Shown one piece after another: positions 17,371-25,228 of a stretch of 64,000 nt of DNA; the stretch's first letter is position 1, and each line of letters starts with the position of its first letter. The notes beneath the pieces are model-generated. The model was not told where the DNA came from and did no database searches. It was given only the letters and a program-made list of their open reading frames with translations. The translations under genes were made by a program, and so were the position numbers. The DNA comes from Asanoa iriomotensis. GTDB lineage: Bacteria > Actinomycetota > Actinomycetes > Mycobacteriales > Micromonosporaceae. Where the stretch lies: positions 92,758-156,757 of the forward strand of contig NZ_BONC01000009.1 of NCBI RefSeq assembly GCF_016862515.1, given 5' to 3'.

Positions 17371-18228
17371 ATGAAGACCGACCTGCTGCCCGTTCCCGGT
17401 GCGGTGCTCTATTACGAGGTACGTGGTGCGGGGCCCGTGCTGCTGTTGGTGTGTGGTGGTGTCTATGACGCGGCCGGGTACGCCCCGTTGGCCGAGCGGC
17501 TCGCCGACCGCTACACCGTCGTCACCTACGACCGGCGCGGCAACTCGCGCAGCCCGTTGGATCGGGCGGGCGAGCCGCAGCGACTGGACGAACATGCCGA
17601 CGACGCGGCGCGGCTGCTGGCCGCGGTCGGGGTGAGCACCGAGCACCCCGCGTACGTGTTCGGCAACAGCTCCGGCGGCCAGATCGCGGTCGCGTTGACC
17701 ACCCGCTACCCGCAGCTCGTGCGGGCCGCGGTGATTCACGAGCCGCCGCAGTTCGACCTGCTGCCCGACCGGGACCACTTCGCGAAGATGATCGACGACG
17801 TGGAGGCGGCCTTCGCGGCCGACGGACCGGAGGCGGCGCAGCAGGTGCTGGCGAAGGGCCTCGACATGGGGCCCGGCCCGACCGACGAGGAGCGCGTCCC
17901 CGGTGGGAGCGAGGCTCCGGCGGAGCCCGACGCGGCGACGCTCGAGATGATGGAGCGGATCGGCGGCAACTTCGTCCAGTTCATCGGGTCGGAAGTGCCG
18001 TCGTTCGGGCGCTACCGGATCGACCTCGACGCGCTGCGGCCACACCGGCACAAGCTCGTGCCGGCGGTGGGCTCCGCGTCGGCCGGCGAACCACCGGCCC
18101 GCGCGGCGGTCGCGCTCGGCGAAGCGGTAGGCGTCGAAGCCGTGGTGTTCCCCGGCGACCACGGTGGGTTCGGCAACCAGGCCGAGCCGTTCGCCGAGGT
18201 CCTCGACACGGTCCTGCGGGCCGCCTGA
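17371..18228 (+). CDS. Alpha/beta hydrolase
   Basis: A 285-residue cytoplasmic hydrolase. The nucleophile elbow is GNSSGG (Ser near residue 102). The oxyanion-type GG-x-Y segment is in LLLVCGGVYDA, and VTYDRRGNSRS is a family landmark. The catalytic His is in PGDHGGF near the C-terminus (about residue 267). No signal peptide or membrane segment. GAGGAG at 9 nt before ATG 17371 supports the start. It lies 84 bp after the TetR gene with no hairpin between, so it is probably in the same transcript and regulon. Substrate unknown; esterase or epoxide-type activity cannot be separated by eye. Confidence 0.88.
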   Translation: MKTDLLPVPGAVLYYEVRGAGPVLLLVCGGVYDAAGYAPLAERLADRYTVVTYDRRGNSRSPLDRAGEPQRLDEHADDAARLLAAVGVSTEHPAYVFGNSSGGQIAVALTTRYPQLVRAAVIHEPPQFDLLPDRDHFAKMIDDVEAAFAADGPEAAQQVLAKGLDMGPGPTDEERVPGGSEAPAEPDAATLEMMERIGGNFVQFIGSEVPSFGRYRIDLDALRPHRHKLVPAVGSASAGEPPARAAVALGEAVGVEAVVFPGDHGGFGNQAEPFAEVLDTVLRAA

Positions 18229-18239
18229 CCGGTCAGTCA

Positions 18240-18273
18240 GGGGAGGTGCCCGCAGAACTGCGGGCCCCTCCCC
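18240..18273. terminator. Bidirectional hairpin terminator
   Basis: GGGGAGG-T-GCCCGCAG (18240-18255), AA, then CTGCGGGC-C-CCTCCCC (18258-18273). The stem is near perfect, between the convergent hydrolase and hexosaminidase genes. Confidence 0.8.
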
Positions 18274-18303
18274 CGCCGGAGGATCCCCGGCCTGGTTGGA
18301 CGG

Positions 18304-20736
18304 TCACAGGCCCTTGCATTGCCCGGTCGCGGGTCCTCGGATCGTGTTCGGCTGACCGTTGTTGACCGGCGCGGGCGTGTTGCCGGTGCAGGACAGCGGA
18401 CCGTTGACGATGTTGCCGGCGAGCACGGGTGCGACGGCGACATTCGTGCCGGTGAGCGTCAGCGGGCCGCTGATCCGTACCCCTTCGACCTCGACCTCAC
18501 CGGTCGTGCCGGTGAGGGTGACCGGCCCGCTGACCGACCCGCCGATCAGTTCGAGCATGGCCGCGCCGGTGGCGCTCACCGGCCCCTGGATCGAGGCGCC
18601 CGTGGCGACCAGCGATCCGCCCGGAAGGACGGTGACCGGCCCGGAGACCGTGGCACCGGCCAGACAGGTGACCCCGGCGTTGACGACCAGCGGACCGGGA
18701 TGGGTGCCCGACACCGTCGAGGTGCAGGTGTCCACGACGACCGTGAAACGGGCGGTGGCGCTGCCAGTCGGCCGGGTGGCCGTGATCGTCGCCTGGTAGA
18801 CGCCGTTGCGGCCGTACGTGTGGCTGGCCGTGGCCGTGTAGATGCCGTTGGCGGTCTTGTTGGTGCCGGCCGTGCCGCTCAGGGTCGCAGCCGAACTGGT
18901 TCCGTCGCCCCAGTCGATCGTCGCGGAAACCTGCTCCAGCGTCGCGCCCGGGGTGGACACGGAGGCGATGTCGCCCGCGACCGTCCGCCCGCCTGAGGCG
19001 ATGTCCGGCGCCGCCACGTCGACCCGCCACGGCACCTGCGGCGACGGGTGGAAGTTCTGGCCCTGTAGCTGCCACCGCAGCCCGTGCCCGGCCACGCGGT
19101 TGACGAAGGAGGCGAGGTTGCGGTCGGGGTGGGTCTGCGGCGACCAGCCGATCTCCGCGGTCGCCGGAAGGCGCGGGAACATCTGGAACCCGATGTCGTC
19201 GAGGGTGCGCAGGGTCTCGGACCACATCGCCGCCTCGACACCGAGGATGTCCGCGTCGGTGACCGCCGGCAGGGTGACGCCGCCGGTCGTCCGCGCCGGG
19301 ATGTAGGTGGCCGGGTCGCTGCTGCTGCCGGACCAGTTGTAGAACTGCGAGACGTCCAGCCGGCCGGCCCAACTCAGCCCGAGCGGGCTGCCGACGAACT
19401 GCTGCATGTCGAGGTACGTGTGGTTGGCCGGCGACATCACCACCTTCATGCCCTTCTGCACGGCCCGCCGGGCGGTGTCGCCGCCGGAGCCGGCCGGGTT
19501 CCCGTTGTTCCAGAACTGTGCGACGGCCGCCGGCGAACCGGGCTGGCCGAAGTTCGCCTGGGAGATCTCGGCCCAGCCCATGACGATCTTGCCCTGCGCC
19601 TTGACGATCTGGGCTTCCTGGTCGACGAAGCTGACGTAGCGGGGAGTGGCCAGAGTGGACGCCGGCACCTCGTCGCCACCGAGGTGGTAGTAGGGCCCGG
19701 GTGTCATGGCACTGAGCTGGCTGACGATGTCGGTCAGGATCGCCCAGGTGTTCGGGCTCTCGGGGCACATGGCGCTGTAGCCCACCGCTCCCGTCAGGTT
19801 CCACTGTGGAGGCGTGTTTCGCGTGCAGTTGACGTCCGGCAGCACCGGGTTCGCTTCCGGCCCCGCGTAGGACATGACGATCGCGTTGGTGTGCCCCGGC
19901 GTGTCGACCTCCGGGATGACGGTCATGAAGCGCGCCGCCGCGTAGTTGACGACGTCGACGTACTCGGCCTGGGTCCAGAAGCCACCCGGGTCGTTGTTGA
20001 TCGAAAACTGGCCGCCGATGGCGGTGAGCTCGGGCCGGCCGTTGATCGCGATCCGGAACCCCTGGTCGTCGCTGACGTGCAGGTGCAAGACATTCAACTT
20101 GTAGGCGGACGCCCGGTCGATCACCCGCTTGACCACGTCCGGCGGCTGGAAGTGCCGGGCGATGTCGAGCATCATGCCGCGGTACGCGTACCGCGGGGTG
20201 TCGGTGATCCGCACGCCGGACACCGTCCAGGGGCCGGGCCGCACGGTCGGGCTCTCGATCCAGGGCGGCAGCAGTTGACGCAGCGTCTGCGTGCCGTAGA
20301 AGAGCCCGGCCGGCCGCCGCGCCTCGATGCGGATGCCGGCGCTCGAGACGTCGAGCCGGTAACCCTCGTCGCCGAGGTCCGCGGCGTCGGTCAGGCCGAG
20401 CGCGATGTCACCCGGTTGCGGCTCGGCCGTCGACACGAGCAGGGGAAAGCCGGTCGAGGACCGCATGGTCGCCGCGAGCGCGTCGGCGACCGCTCGCGTC
20501 TCCTCGCCTCCCACGATCCTGGTGGTCGGCCCGACCACGAAGGTCTCCCCGGGTAGTGCCTCCATAGTGGCCGGAATCGGCACGATCTGTTGTGCCGCAA
20601 CCGGTGCCGTGTCCGCCAGCGCCGGCGTGGCCACCTGACCGGTCAGCGCGGCCGCCTGGACCGCGAGCGTGACGACCAGTGCCAAGCCGAACCACCGTCT
20701 GGCTCGCGTGCCCCGGGTCCTGTTCGGCGTCTGCAT
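18304..20736 (-). CDS. Secreted GH20 beta-N-acetylhexosaminidase with PKD domain and repeat tail
   Basis: An 810-residue exported glycosidase that removes terminal N-acetylhexosamine from chitin-type or glycan oligomers. GGGAGG 7 nt upstream fixes ATG 20736. The signal peptide is MQTPNRTRGTRARR, a hydrophobic core and an ALADTA site. A GH20b N-domain (about 50-175) precedes the catalytic barrel: HLHVSDDQGFR, VIPEVDTPGHT, and HLGGDEVPAS, which carries the catalytic Asp-Glu pair (about 335). A PKD-like domain follows (IDWGDGTSS, then ASHTYGRNG). The last ~130 residues hold six GP[VL] turns 18-22 residues apart, resembling a small beta-helix. The upstream palindrome overlaps a plausible -10 element. 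Confidence 0.92.
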   Translation of the reverse strand: MQTPNRTRGTRARRWFGLALVVTLAVQAAALTGQVATPALADTAPVAAQQIVPIPATMEALPGETFVVGPTTRIVGGEETRAVADALAATMRSSTGFPLLVSTAEPQPGDIALGLTDAADLGDEGYRLDVSSAGIRIEARRPAGLFYGTQTLRQLLPPWIESPTVRPGPWTVSGVRITDTPRYAYRGMMLDIARHFQPPDVVKRVIDRASAYKLNVLHLHVSDDQGFRIAINGRPELTAIGGQFSINNDPGGFWTQAEYVDVVNYAAARFMTVIPEVDTPGHTNAIVMSYAGPEANPVLPDVNCTRNTPPQWNLTGAVGYSAMCPESPNTWAILTDIVSQLSAMTPGPYYHLGGDEVPASTLATPRYVSFVDQEAQIVKAQGKIVMGWAEISQANFGQPGSPAAVAQFWNNGNPAGSGGDTARRAVQKGMKVVMSPANHTYLDMQQFVGSPLGLSWAGRLDVSQFYNWSGSSSDPATYIPARTTGGVTLPAVTDADILGVEAAMWSETLRTLDDIGFQMFPRLPATAEIGWSPQTHPDRNLASFVNRVAGHGLRWQLQGQNFHPSPQVPWRVDVAAPDIASGGRTVAGDIASVSTPGATLEQVSATIDWGDGTSSAATLSGTAGTNKTANGIYTATASHTYGRNGVYQATITATRPTGSATARFTVVVDTCTSTVSGTHPGPLVVNAGVTCLAGATVSGPVTVLPGGSLVATGASIQGPVSATGAAMLELIGGSVSGPVTLTGTTGEVEVEGVRISGPLTLTGTNVAVAPVLAGNIVNGPLSCTGNTPAPVNNGQPNTIRGPATGQCKGL

Positions 20737-20772
20737 GTCAGACCTCCCTGCTCGGGGCACGCGCCTGAATCG

Positions 20773-20816
20773 ATCAACGTCCGTTGATGGTAGGCACAGA
20801 AACCTCGAACCGTAAA
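20773..20816 (-). promoter_or_regulatory. Hexosaminidase promoter with palindromic operator
   Basis: ATCAACG (20773-20779), TC, CGTTGAT (20782-20788) is a perfect 16-bp palindrome 36 bp upstream of the hexosaminidase start. On the minus strand TTTACG (20811-20816) and TACCAT (20787-20792), 18 bp apart, make a plausible -35/-10 pair. The operator would then begin at the -10 and cover the transcription start, a typical repressor layout. Confidence 0.5.
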
Positions 20817-21044
20817 GACTCCTTACAGAACGTGACCACAACTGTCGACGGTGGACGGTTCATCGGGTTGGCGCTCATGGGCGGGTGGGCAGTTCGGCTG
20901 TTCGAGAGTCAGACTGGGTTAATGGAACGCGCAGTTGGTTATGCGCAGCGCCACTCGGCACGGGGCAGTTGGGGGCAGCCGCGCATCTACGAGGCGCCGG
21001 TGCGACGAGGCCGGCATGGGCACCCGGTTCGGGGTGCGTGCGTG
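20817..21044. other. Intergenic region between divergent genes, no gene seen
   Basis: An open frame runs from 20784 into the next gene, but residues encoded here show no conserved pattern and the downstream ATG matches the family start. Nothing else was recognised beyond the hexosaminidase promoter elements. Confidence 0.4.
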
Positions 21045-21719
21045 ATGGAGTTCGCGAGTGCCTTGTCCGGCGGCGAGTGGTCGGACCACCCGGAGAGCAC
21101 TGACGCGACCGTGGCGCGGCTGGCTCGGGCGGTCAATGACCTGAGCAGCGAACAGGGTCGCGTCGCGTTGCTGCCGTTGCTGCCGTGGCTGGTGATCCAG
21201 CCGCGCGCTGGTGAGCCTGCGACGCGTGTGGCCGTAACGACGGTCGTGGTGCAGGCGGCCCTCGGCCGTGCCGCGGGTCACGCGGCGGACCGGCTGGCCC
21301 GGGACGCGGCCGAGCTTGCCGGCGGCGCGCAGGTGCCTCGGTGGTGGCAACGGCCGCTGGGGCGCGGTCCGCAGATGATGATGCGCCGCAGCCTTCGCGT
21401 GTTGCGCCGCGCCGACGGCCGCGACCGGCTGCTGCGGCAGGTTCTGATCGACGCGGTGAACGCGGCTCGTGCTCTCGACGGCCTCCCGCCAGTGCCCGGC
21501 GAGACGCTGGAACCCGTCTCTGTCGGGTCTCTGCCCATCCGCGTGCGGACGCACGTGCCGAGCGGTCTGGAGCCGTGCCACCTCCACGTCGCGGCGCCGG
21601 CTGATCAATGGCCCGCGTGGCTGATGAAGGCCTGGGCGCACCGGCGCGCCGAGATGCGCCCAGGCCTGGTCGAGCCCGCCGCCGCGCTCGATCGCTACCA
21701 GCCGACGGCGGTGTGGTGA
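21045..21719 (+). CDS. Conserved actinobacterial hypothetical protein
   Basis: A 224-residue protein without signal peptide or membrane segments. The N-terminus MEFASALSGGEWSDHPESTD and following LARAVND resemble a widespread, uncharacterised actinobacterial family whose members start this way, which favours ATG 21045 (GTG 21042 adjoins it). The upstream in-frame extension to 20784 has no comparable similarity. The rest is rich in Ala, Arg and Leu and probably helical, with several hydrophobic helices (about 45-80). No catalytic motif was found. Its 3' end overlaps the convergent membrane-partner gene by 25 bp. Function unknown. Confidence 0.65.
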   Translation: MEFASALSGGEWSDHPESTDATVARLARAVNDLSSEQGRVALLPLLPWLVIQPRAGEPATRVAVTTVVVQAALGRAAGHAADRLARDAAELAGGAQVPRWWQRPLGRGPQMMMRRSLRVLRRADGRDRLLRQVLIDAVNAARALDGLPPVPGETLEPVSVGSLPIRVRTHVPSGLEPCHLHVAAPADQWPAWLMKAWAHRRAEMRPGLVEPAAALDRYQPTAVW

Positions 21720-23077
21720 TCGGTCGGGCGGTCGGCGGGTGCGGGCACGGTGCCGATGACCGTTCCGGCGGCGTCGAGGGCTTCGAGGACGACATCGGCT
21801 GTGCCGGCACCGCGGACGACGGCCGCGGCGTCCGTGACGGCGGCGGTGTCGATCGTCCTGCCGCCGGCGACGGAGCGCACCTCGCTCGTGCCCGGCGGTG
21901 TCACGACCAGGAATGAGTCGCTGTCGTCGAGGCGGACCGGCACGATCGCGGATGGCGTGGTCGGATCCCAGGACAGCCAGGCCTCCCCTCCCCCGATGTA
22001 CTCGCCCTCCACCGGTTGCCCCGTGGACCAGGTGCCCACGCTGACCTGCCATCCGCCCCGCGCAGCCGGATAGGCGACCATGGTCGCGGGATCGTCGTAG
22101 TCGACGTTGTCCCCGGGTTGCGGGTCCTCGATGCGGCCACCCCAGACGACGGTCAACGGACCTGAGCCGTACGCGAGGGACTCCCCGACGCCCATCGCGA
22201 ACCGAGCGGCGTCCCGATCGATCCCGCCGCGCGCGCCGGCCACGGCCGCGTCGACCTGTTCATCGGTGGGTGCGGTGGTGGGCAGGATCTGCCGGGCGGC
22301 TGTCTCTTCCCGGACCACGCCGTCGCAGACGGCCCGCCACCACTCCGGGCGCTCCGTCGCACGGGTTCGCACCAGGTAGGAGCCCGTCTGGGCAGGGGTC
22401 CAGTCGTCGAGAGCCGGCAACGCCGCGGTCTCGATGACGCAGCCGTCCGGGACCAGCGCGATGGCCGCCGCACTGTCGAGATCGACCGTCCCGAAGTTCC
22501 CGGTTACTTCGAAGGGGCTGAGCCCGTCGCCGGTGCCCATCTCCGCGCGCGGGTCGGCAAGCTCCGAGGCCGCCGCACCACGCGGCGCCATGAACCAGGC
22601 GCTCGCGTTGATCCACTGCGTGGTGGGGTCGGGCACCGCGCGGTGGAACGCGACGAACGCCACGCGGACGTCGCCGATGTCGTCGAGGAACAGCACGTTC
22701 ACCTCGGTGACCTCGGCCGTGATCCGGAACGCGCCGGCCCGCTGGTGCCCCAGCACGAGCCGGGCCAACTCCTGGACGTATCCGGGGTCCGCATCGGCGA
22801 GCCCGCCACGCACGGGGCTCACCCGCAACCGCTCGGCCCACTGCTGCATCCTGTCGAAGTCGCTGACGCCGCCGCCTTCGCCGTGACCGGGACCGGCGGG
22901 CAACCCCGCCCATCCCCCGATCGCGATGACGGCGACCAGGCCGAGCCCGGCCGCGGTCACCCGCCTGCGGCGAGCGCGGCGCTGTCGAGCCCGCAGCCGA
23001 CCGCTCGGATCGGGCACCGCCCGGACGCCGTCCGCCGCGTCGGAAAGCAACTCCCGGACACGCTGATCCACACTCAT
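21695..23077 (-). CDS. Membrane-anchored partner of the SigE-family sigma factor
   Basis: A 460-residue protein translated from an ATG that overlaps the sigma-factor stop (ATGA), so the two are coupled. The first ~40 residues are cytoplasmic and charged (MSVDQRVRELLSDAADGV, then RARRRRV). One transmembrane helix follows at about 41-58, and the remaining ~400 residues are extracytoplasmic, mostly beta-strand and Asp/Thr-rich. Genes in this place after SigE-family sigma factors often encode anti-sigma-like or sensor proteins, but no zinc-binding anti-sigma motif (HxxxCxxC) is visible. The role as regulator is inferred from position only. The 3' end overlaps the convergent hypothetical gene. Confidence 0.7.
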   Translation of the reverse strand: MSVDQRVRELLSDAADGVRAVPDPSGRLRARQRRARRRRVTAAGLGLVAVIAIGGWAGLPAGPGHGEGGGVSDFDRMQQWAERLRVSPVRGGLADADPGYVQELARLVLGHQRAGAFRITAEVTEVNVLFLDDIGDVRVAFVAFHRAVPDPTTQWINASAWFMAPRGAAASELADPRAEMGTGDGLSPFEVTGNFGTVDLDSAAAIALVPDGCVIETAALPALDDWTPAQTGSYLVRTRATERPEWWRAVCDGVVREETAARQILPTTAPTDEQVDAAVAGARGGIDRDAARFAMGVGESLAYGSGPLTVVWGGRIEDPQPGDNVDYDDPATMVAYPAARGGWQVSVGTWSTGQPVEGEYIGGGEAWLSWDPTTPSAIVPVRLDDSDSFLVVTPPGTSEVRSVAGGRTIDTAAVTDAAAVVRGAGTADVVLEALDAAGTVIGTVPAPADRPTDHHTAVGW

Positions 23078-23574
23078 CGCACCTTCTCCTTCACCGGCTC
23101 CGCAACTCCGAGCAGGTCACGCAGCCGCGAAAGGCCACGCGACGACTGGCTCTTGACCGTGCCCAGCGGCCAACCGAGCAGCGCGGCCACCTGCGCCTCC
23201 GACATGTCGTCGAGATACCGCAACACGACCACCACGCGCGTACGTGCCGGCAGCTTCCGCAGCGCGGAGAGCACCGCCTGCCGTTGCACCACCCGGTCCG
23301 TCGCGTCGTCGACCGCCGGCTCCGGCGCCCGCACGCCGACCGCCTCCCGCGAACGCAGGCGATGCCACCAGGTGATCTGCTCGTTGGCCATGGTCCGGCG
23401 CAGGTACGCCAACGGGTCGTCGACCTTGTGCCAACGCCGCATCACTTTGGCCAGCGCCGACTGCACCAGATCCTCGGCGTCATGACTCGAACCCGTCAGC
23501 AGGTACGCCATCCGCAACAGCTCGCCGTAGCGAAGCTCCACGAACTCGTTGAAATCGCGATCGTCCCGCGCCAC
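23074..23574 (-). CDS. SigE-family ECF RNA polymerase sigma factor
   Basis: A 166-residue group 4 sigma factor. Region 2 (about residues 5-75) has FNEFVELRYGELLRMAYLLTG then HDAEDLVQSA. Region 4 (about 105-155) has LRKLPARTRVVVVLRY and a recognition helix in LGWPLGTVKSQSSRGL. GTG at 23574 is chosen because AAGGGG sits 7 nt upstream and the resulting length matches the family (about 165-175). An upstream start at 23661 would add unconserved residues. It directs RNA polymerase to its own regulon, probably including this operon, in response to a signal handled by the membrane protein encoded next. Confidence 0.9.
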   Translation of the reverse strand: MARDDRDFNEFVELRYGELLRMAYLLTGSSHDAEDLVQSALAKVMRRWHKVDDPLAYLRRTMANEQITWWHRLRSREAVGVRAPEPAVDDATDRVVQRQAVLSALRKLPARTRVVVVLRYLDDMSEAQVAALLGWPLGTVKSQSSRGLSRLRDLLGVAEPVKEKVR

Positions 23575-23911
23575 CCGGCACCCCTTCGACGGTTGCTGAT
23601 ACCTACCTGACCTGATCCCGGCCAGGAAAGTTCCACGCCGGTCGGCGGGTGGCGAACGCATTCACCGCACGGATGCGGTCGGCAGCCGAGGTGTCGATCG
23701 CCGGTCTCATCGAGCAGGCCGCGCCAAATGTCGCTTACGGCCCGCGGCGACGTTGCCGCCGGCCCAGACGCAGGTCGCGGGCGCTGCGTTGCTCGTCAAC
23801 GTCTGGGCGCTGGCCCGTGCCGAACCCTCTCACGATGGGGTGCCGTTGACACTGGACGCACCCCGCCAGACGGCGGGGTGCGTCCACGATGAACCGACGT
23901 CGGTCTGGCCG
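23575..23911. other. Intergenic region, sigma-factor promoter side and GlsB terminator
   Basis: No convincing gene. The left part should hold the promoter of the sigma operon on the minus strand. The right part contains the hairpin listed separately. The plus-strand frames here have the composition of random high-GC sequence. Confidence 0.4.
23853..23886 (-). terminator. Strong hairpin terminator of the GlsB-type gene
   Basis: TGGACGCACCCCGCC (23853-23867), AGAC, then GGCGGGGTGCGTCCA (23872-23886). A perfect 15-bp stem with a 4-base loop, 25 bp beyond the stop at 23912. Confidence 0.85.
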
Positions 23912-24181
23912 TCAGACGCGTCGACGCCCCCATCCGCCGGCCGCGATCGCCACGCCCACAGCGGCGAACGCGACCTGGATGAACAGTTCGATCCAGTCGA
24001 TGCCCGCGGTGTCGGCGACGCCGATCCAGCCGGCGACCAGCGTGCCCAGGAAGGCGGCGACCACGCCGATGACGAGCGTCAACCAGATGGGGATGTCCTG
24101 CTTGCCGGGAACGACCAGGCGACCGAGCGCGCCGATGATCAGGCCGATGACGATGGCGGTTATGACGCCCGAGATCTCCAC
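23912..24181 (-). CDS. GlsB/YeaQ/YmgE-family stress-response membrane protein
   Basis: An 89-residue, very hydrophobic protein with three membrane segments (about residues 5-20, 32-52 and 64-82). It has the family's Gly-rich first helix (ITAIVIGLIIGALGRLVVPG) with the conserved GRLVVPGKQ turn. GTG at 24181 has GAGGAG 6 nt upstream. Family members (transglycosylase-associated protein) are small inner-membrane proteins induced by general stress, of unknown biochemical role. On the minus strand, GTTT (24251-24254) and GGGAAT (24228-24233) faintly recall a SigB-type promoter, but the 17-bp gap is too long. Confidence 0.9.
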   Translation of the reverse strand: MEISGVITAIVIGLIIGALGRLVVPGKQDIPIWLTLVIGVVAAFLGTLVAGWIGVADTAGIDWIELFIQVAFAAVGVAIAAGGWGRRRV

Positions 24182-24259
24182 GAGTACTCCTCAAGAGCAT
24201 GTGCTGCGTTTGACGGTCGGCGCCAACATTCCCTCGAGGACTCAGCCGCGAAACGTCCG

Positions 24260-25168
24260 CTAGGGCGTCCAGCCCGGTGCGACCTGCCGTCCTGAACCCT
24301 GCAGGTATGTCGACGGTTCGCCGGAGCGGGACAGCACCCGCAGCGTGGCGTGCGCCGGGACGTAGACGGCGTCGCCGGCGGCCAGGCAGGCGGTGGCGTA
24401 GGTCTCGCCGTCCTCCTCGTGCACGTCGACCCACAGCTCGCCCGAGGTGACGACGAGCATCGACTCGTCGTCGACCTTGCGTGGATCCTCGACGTGACCC
24501 GCGTAGACCCGACCGGTGGAGACCGTGAGGTGCTCGGTGTCGGCGAGCAGGCCGACCAGGTGGGTCGGCGACTCCGCGGCGAAGCCCCAGACGGCGTCGT
24601 CGGGGCGCACGACGTGCAGCCTGGTCGTGCTCAGGCGCTCGGCCCGGGCGTCCGGCCAGCGGCCCGACCAGCGCTGGTCGCGGTACTGGACCCGCTCGAG
24701 CATCGATTGGTGCCGCGCGTACTGCGAGGCGGTGCCGCGGCTCGGTGGCGGAGCGAAGAACTCCAGGACACGCAGCGGGCGGGCCGACGGGTTGAAGCCG
24801 TGGTGCCACGTGTCACGGTGGAACAGGACCTGCTCGCCCGGTGCCACCACGCGGACCTCGCCGTGCTGCGGGTCGGCGAGGACGAGCTCGCCCTCGAGGA
24901 CGCAATACATGACGTCGGCCGCGAACACGGTCTTGTTGGTGGCACTGTGCCGGAACGCGCCGCCGGGCTCCAGCTCGAACTCGAGCACGTGCAGGGCCGA
25001 GGACGACACGTACACCCGGTCGGTCACCAGCCCGGCCTCGGTGTCACCCCAGACGTGATGGGCGGTCTCGCCGCGGCGGACGACGGCCGCCCGTTCGAAG
25101 GTCGGACGTGGCGTCGCTCGACGGCGCGGCATCGCGTCCGCCCGGATGCTCTTGTCGGCCTCATCCAT
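24260..25168 (-). CDS. Two-cupin (bicupin) protein
   Basis: A 302-residue cytoplasmic protein with two cupin folds. The first (about 45-135) has FRHSATNKTV, a VLEGELVL turn and FHRDTWHHGFN. The second (about 195-290) has VVTSGELWVDV and DAVYVPAHATLRVL. The metal ligands are not the classic HxH set, so metal binding is uncertain. ATG 25168 is preferred over the upstream 25213 because AAGGAG lies 8 nt before it and the longer version would read through an operator. It is the gene immediately downstream of the GntR regulator on the same strand, with a perfect palindrome between. Likely role: isomerisation or oxygenation of a sugar-derived intermediate, inferred from context. Confidence 0.75.
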   Translation of the reverse strand: MDEADKSIRADAMPRRRATPRPTFERAAVVRRGETAHHVWGDTEAGLVTDRVYVSSSALHVLEFELEPGGAFRHSATNKTVFAADVMYCVLEGELVLADPQHGEVRVVAPGEQVLFHRDTWHHGFNPSARPLRVLEFFAPPPSRGTASQYARHQSMLERVQYRDQRWSGRWPDARAERLSTTRLHVVRPDDAVWGFAAESPTHLVGLLADTEHLTVSTGRVYAGHVEDPRKVDDESMLVVTSGELWVDVHEEDGETYATACLAAGDAVYVPAHATLRVLSRSGEPSTYLQGSGRQVAPGWTP

Positions 25169-25214
25169 CGCCGTTCTCCTTCCGACCAACCGCGCGGCAA
25201 CGGATAGTACCATG

Positions 25215-25228
25215 ATACCAATTGGTAT
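25215..25228. promoter_or_regulatory. Palindromic operator between GntR and bicupin genes
   Basis: ATACCAATTGGTAT is a perfect 14-bp palindrome at 25215-25228. Additional GTACC (25208-25212) and GGTATTACC half-sites flank it. It overlaps the stop codon of the GntR gene and lies 46 bp before the bicupin start. This suggests that the bicupin gene has its own GntR-controlled promoter. Confidence 0.6.

Noticed and set aside
23649..23849. 66-codon plus-strand frame between sigma factor and GlsB genes
   Set aside because: Arg/Pro-rich random composition, no ribosome site, and no sign of a small protein.
24228..24254. SigB-type promoter before the GlsB gene
   Set aside because: GTTT and GGGAAT are present, but the 17-bp gap exceeds the usual spacing and the -10 is imperfect.
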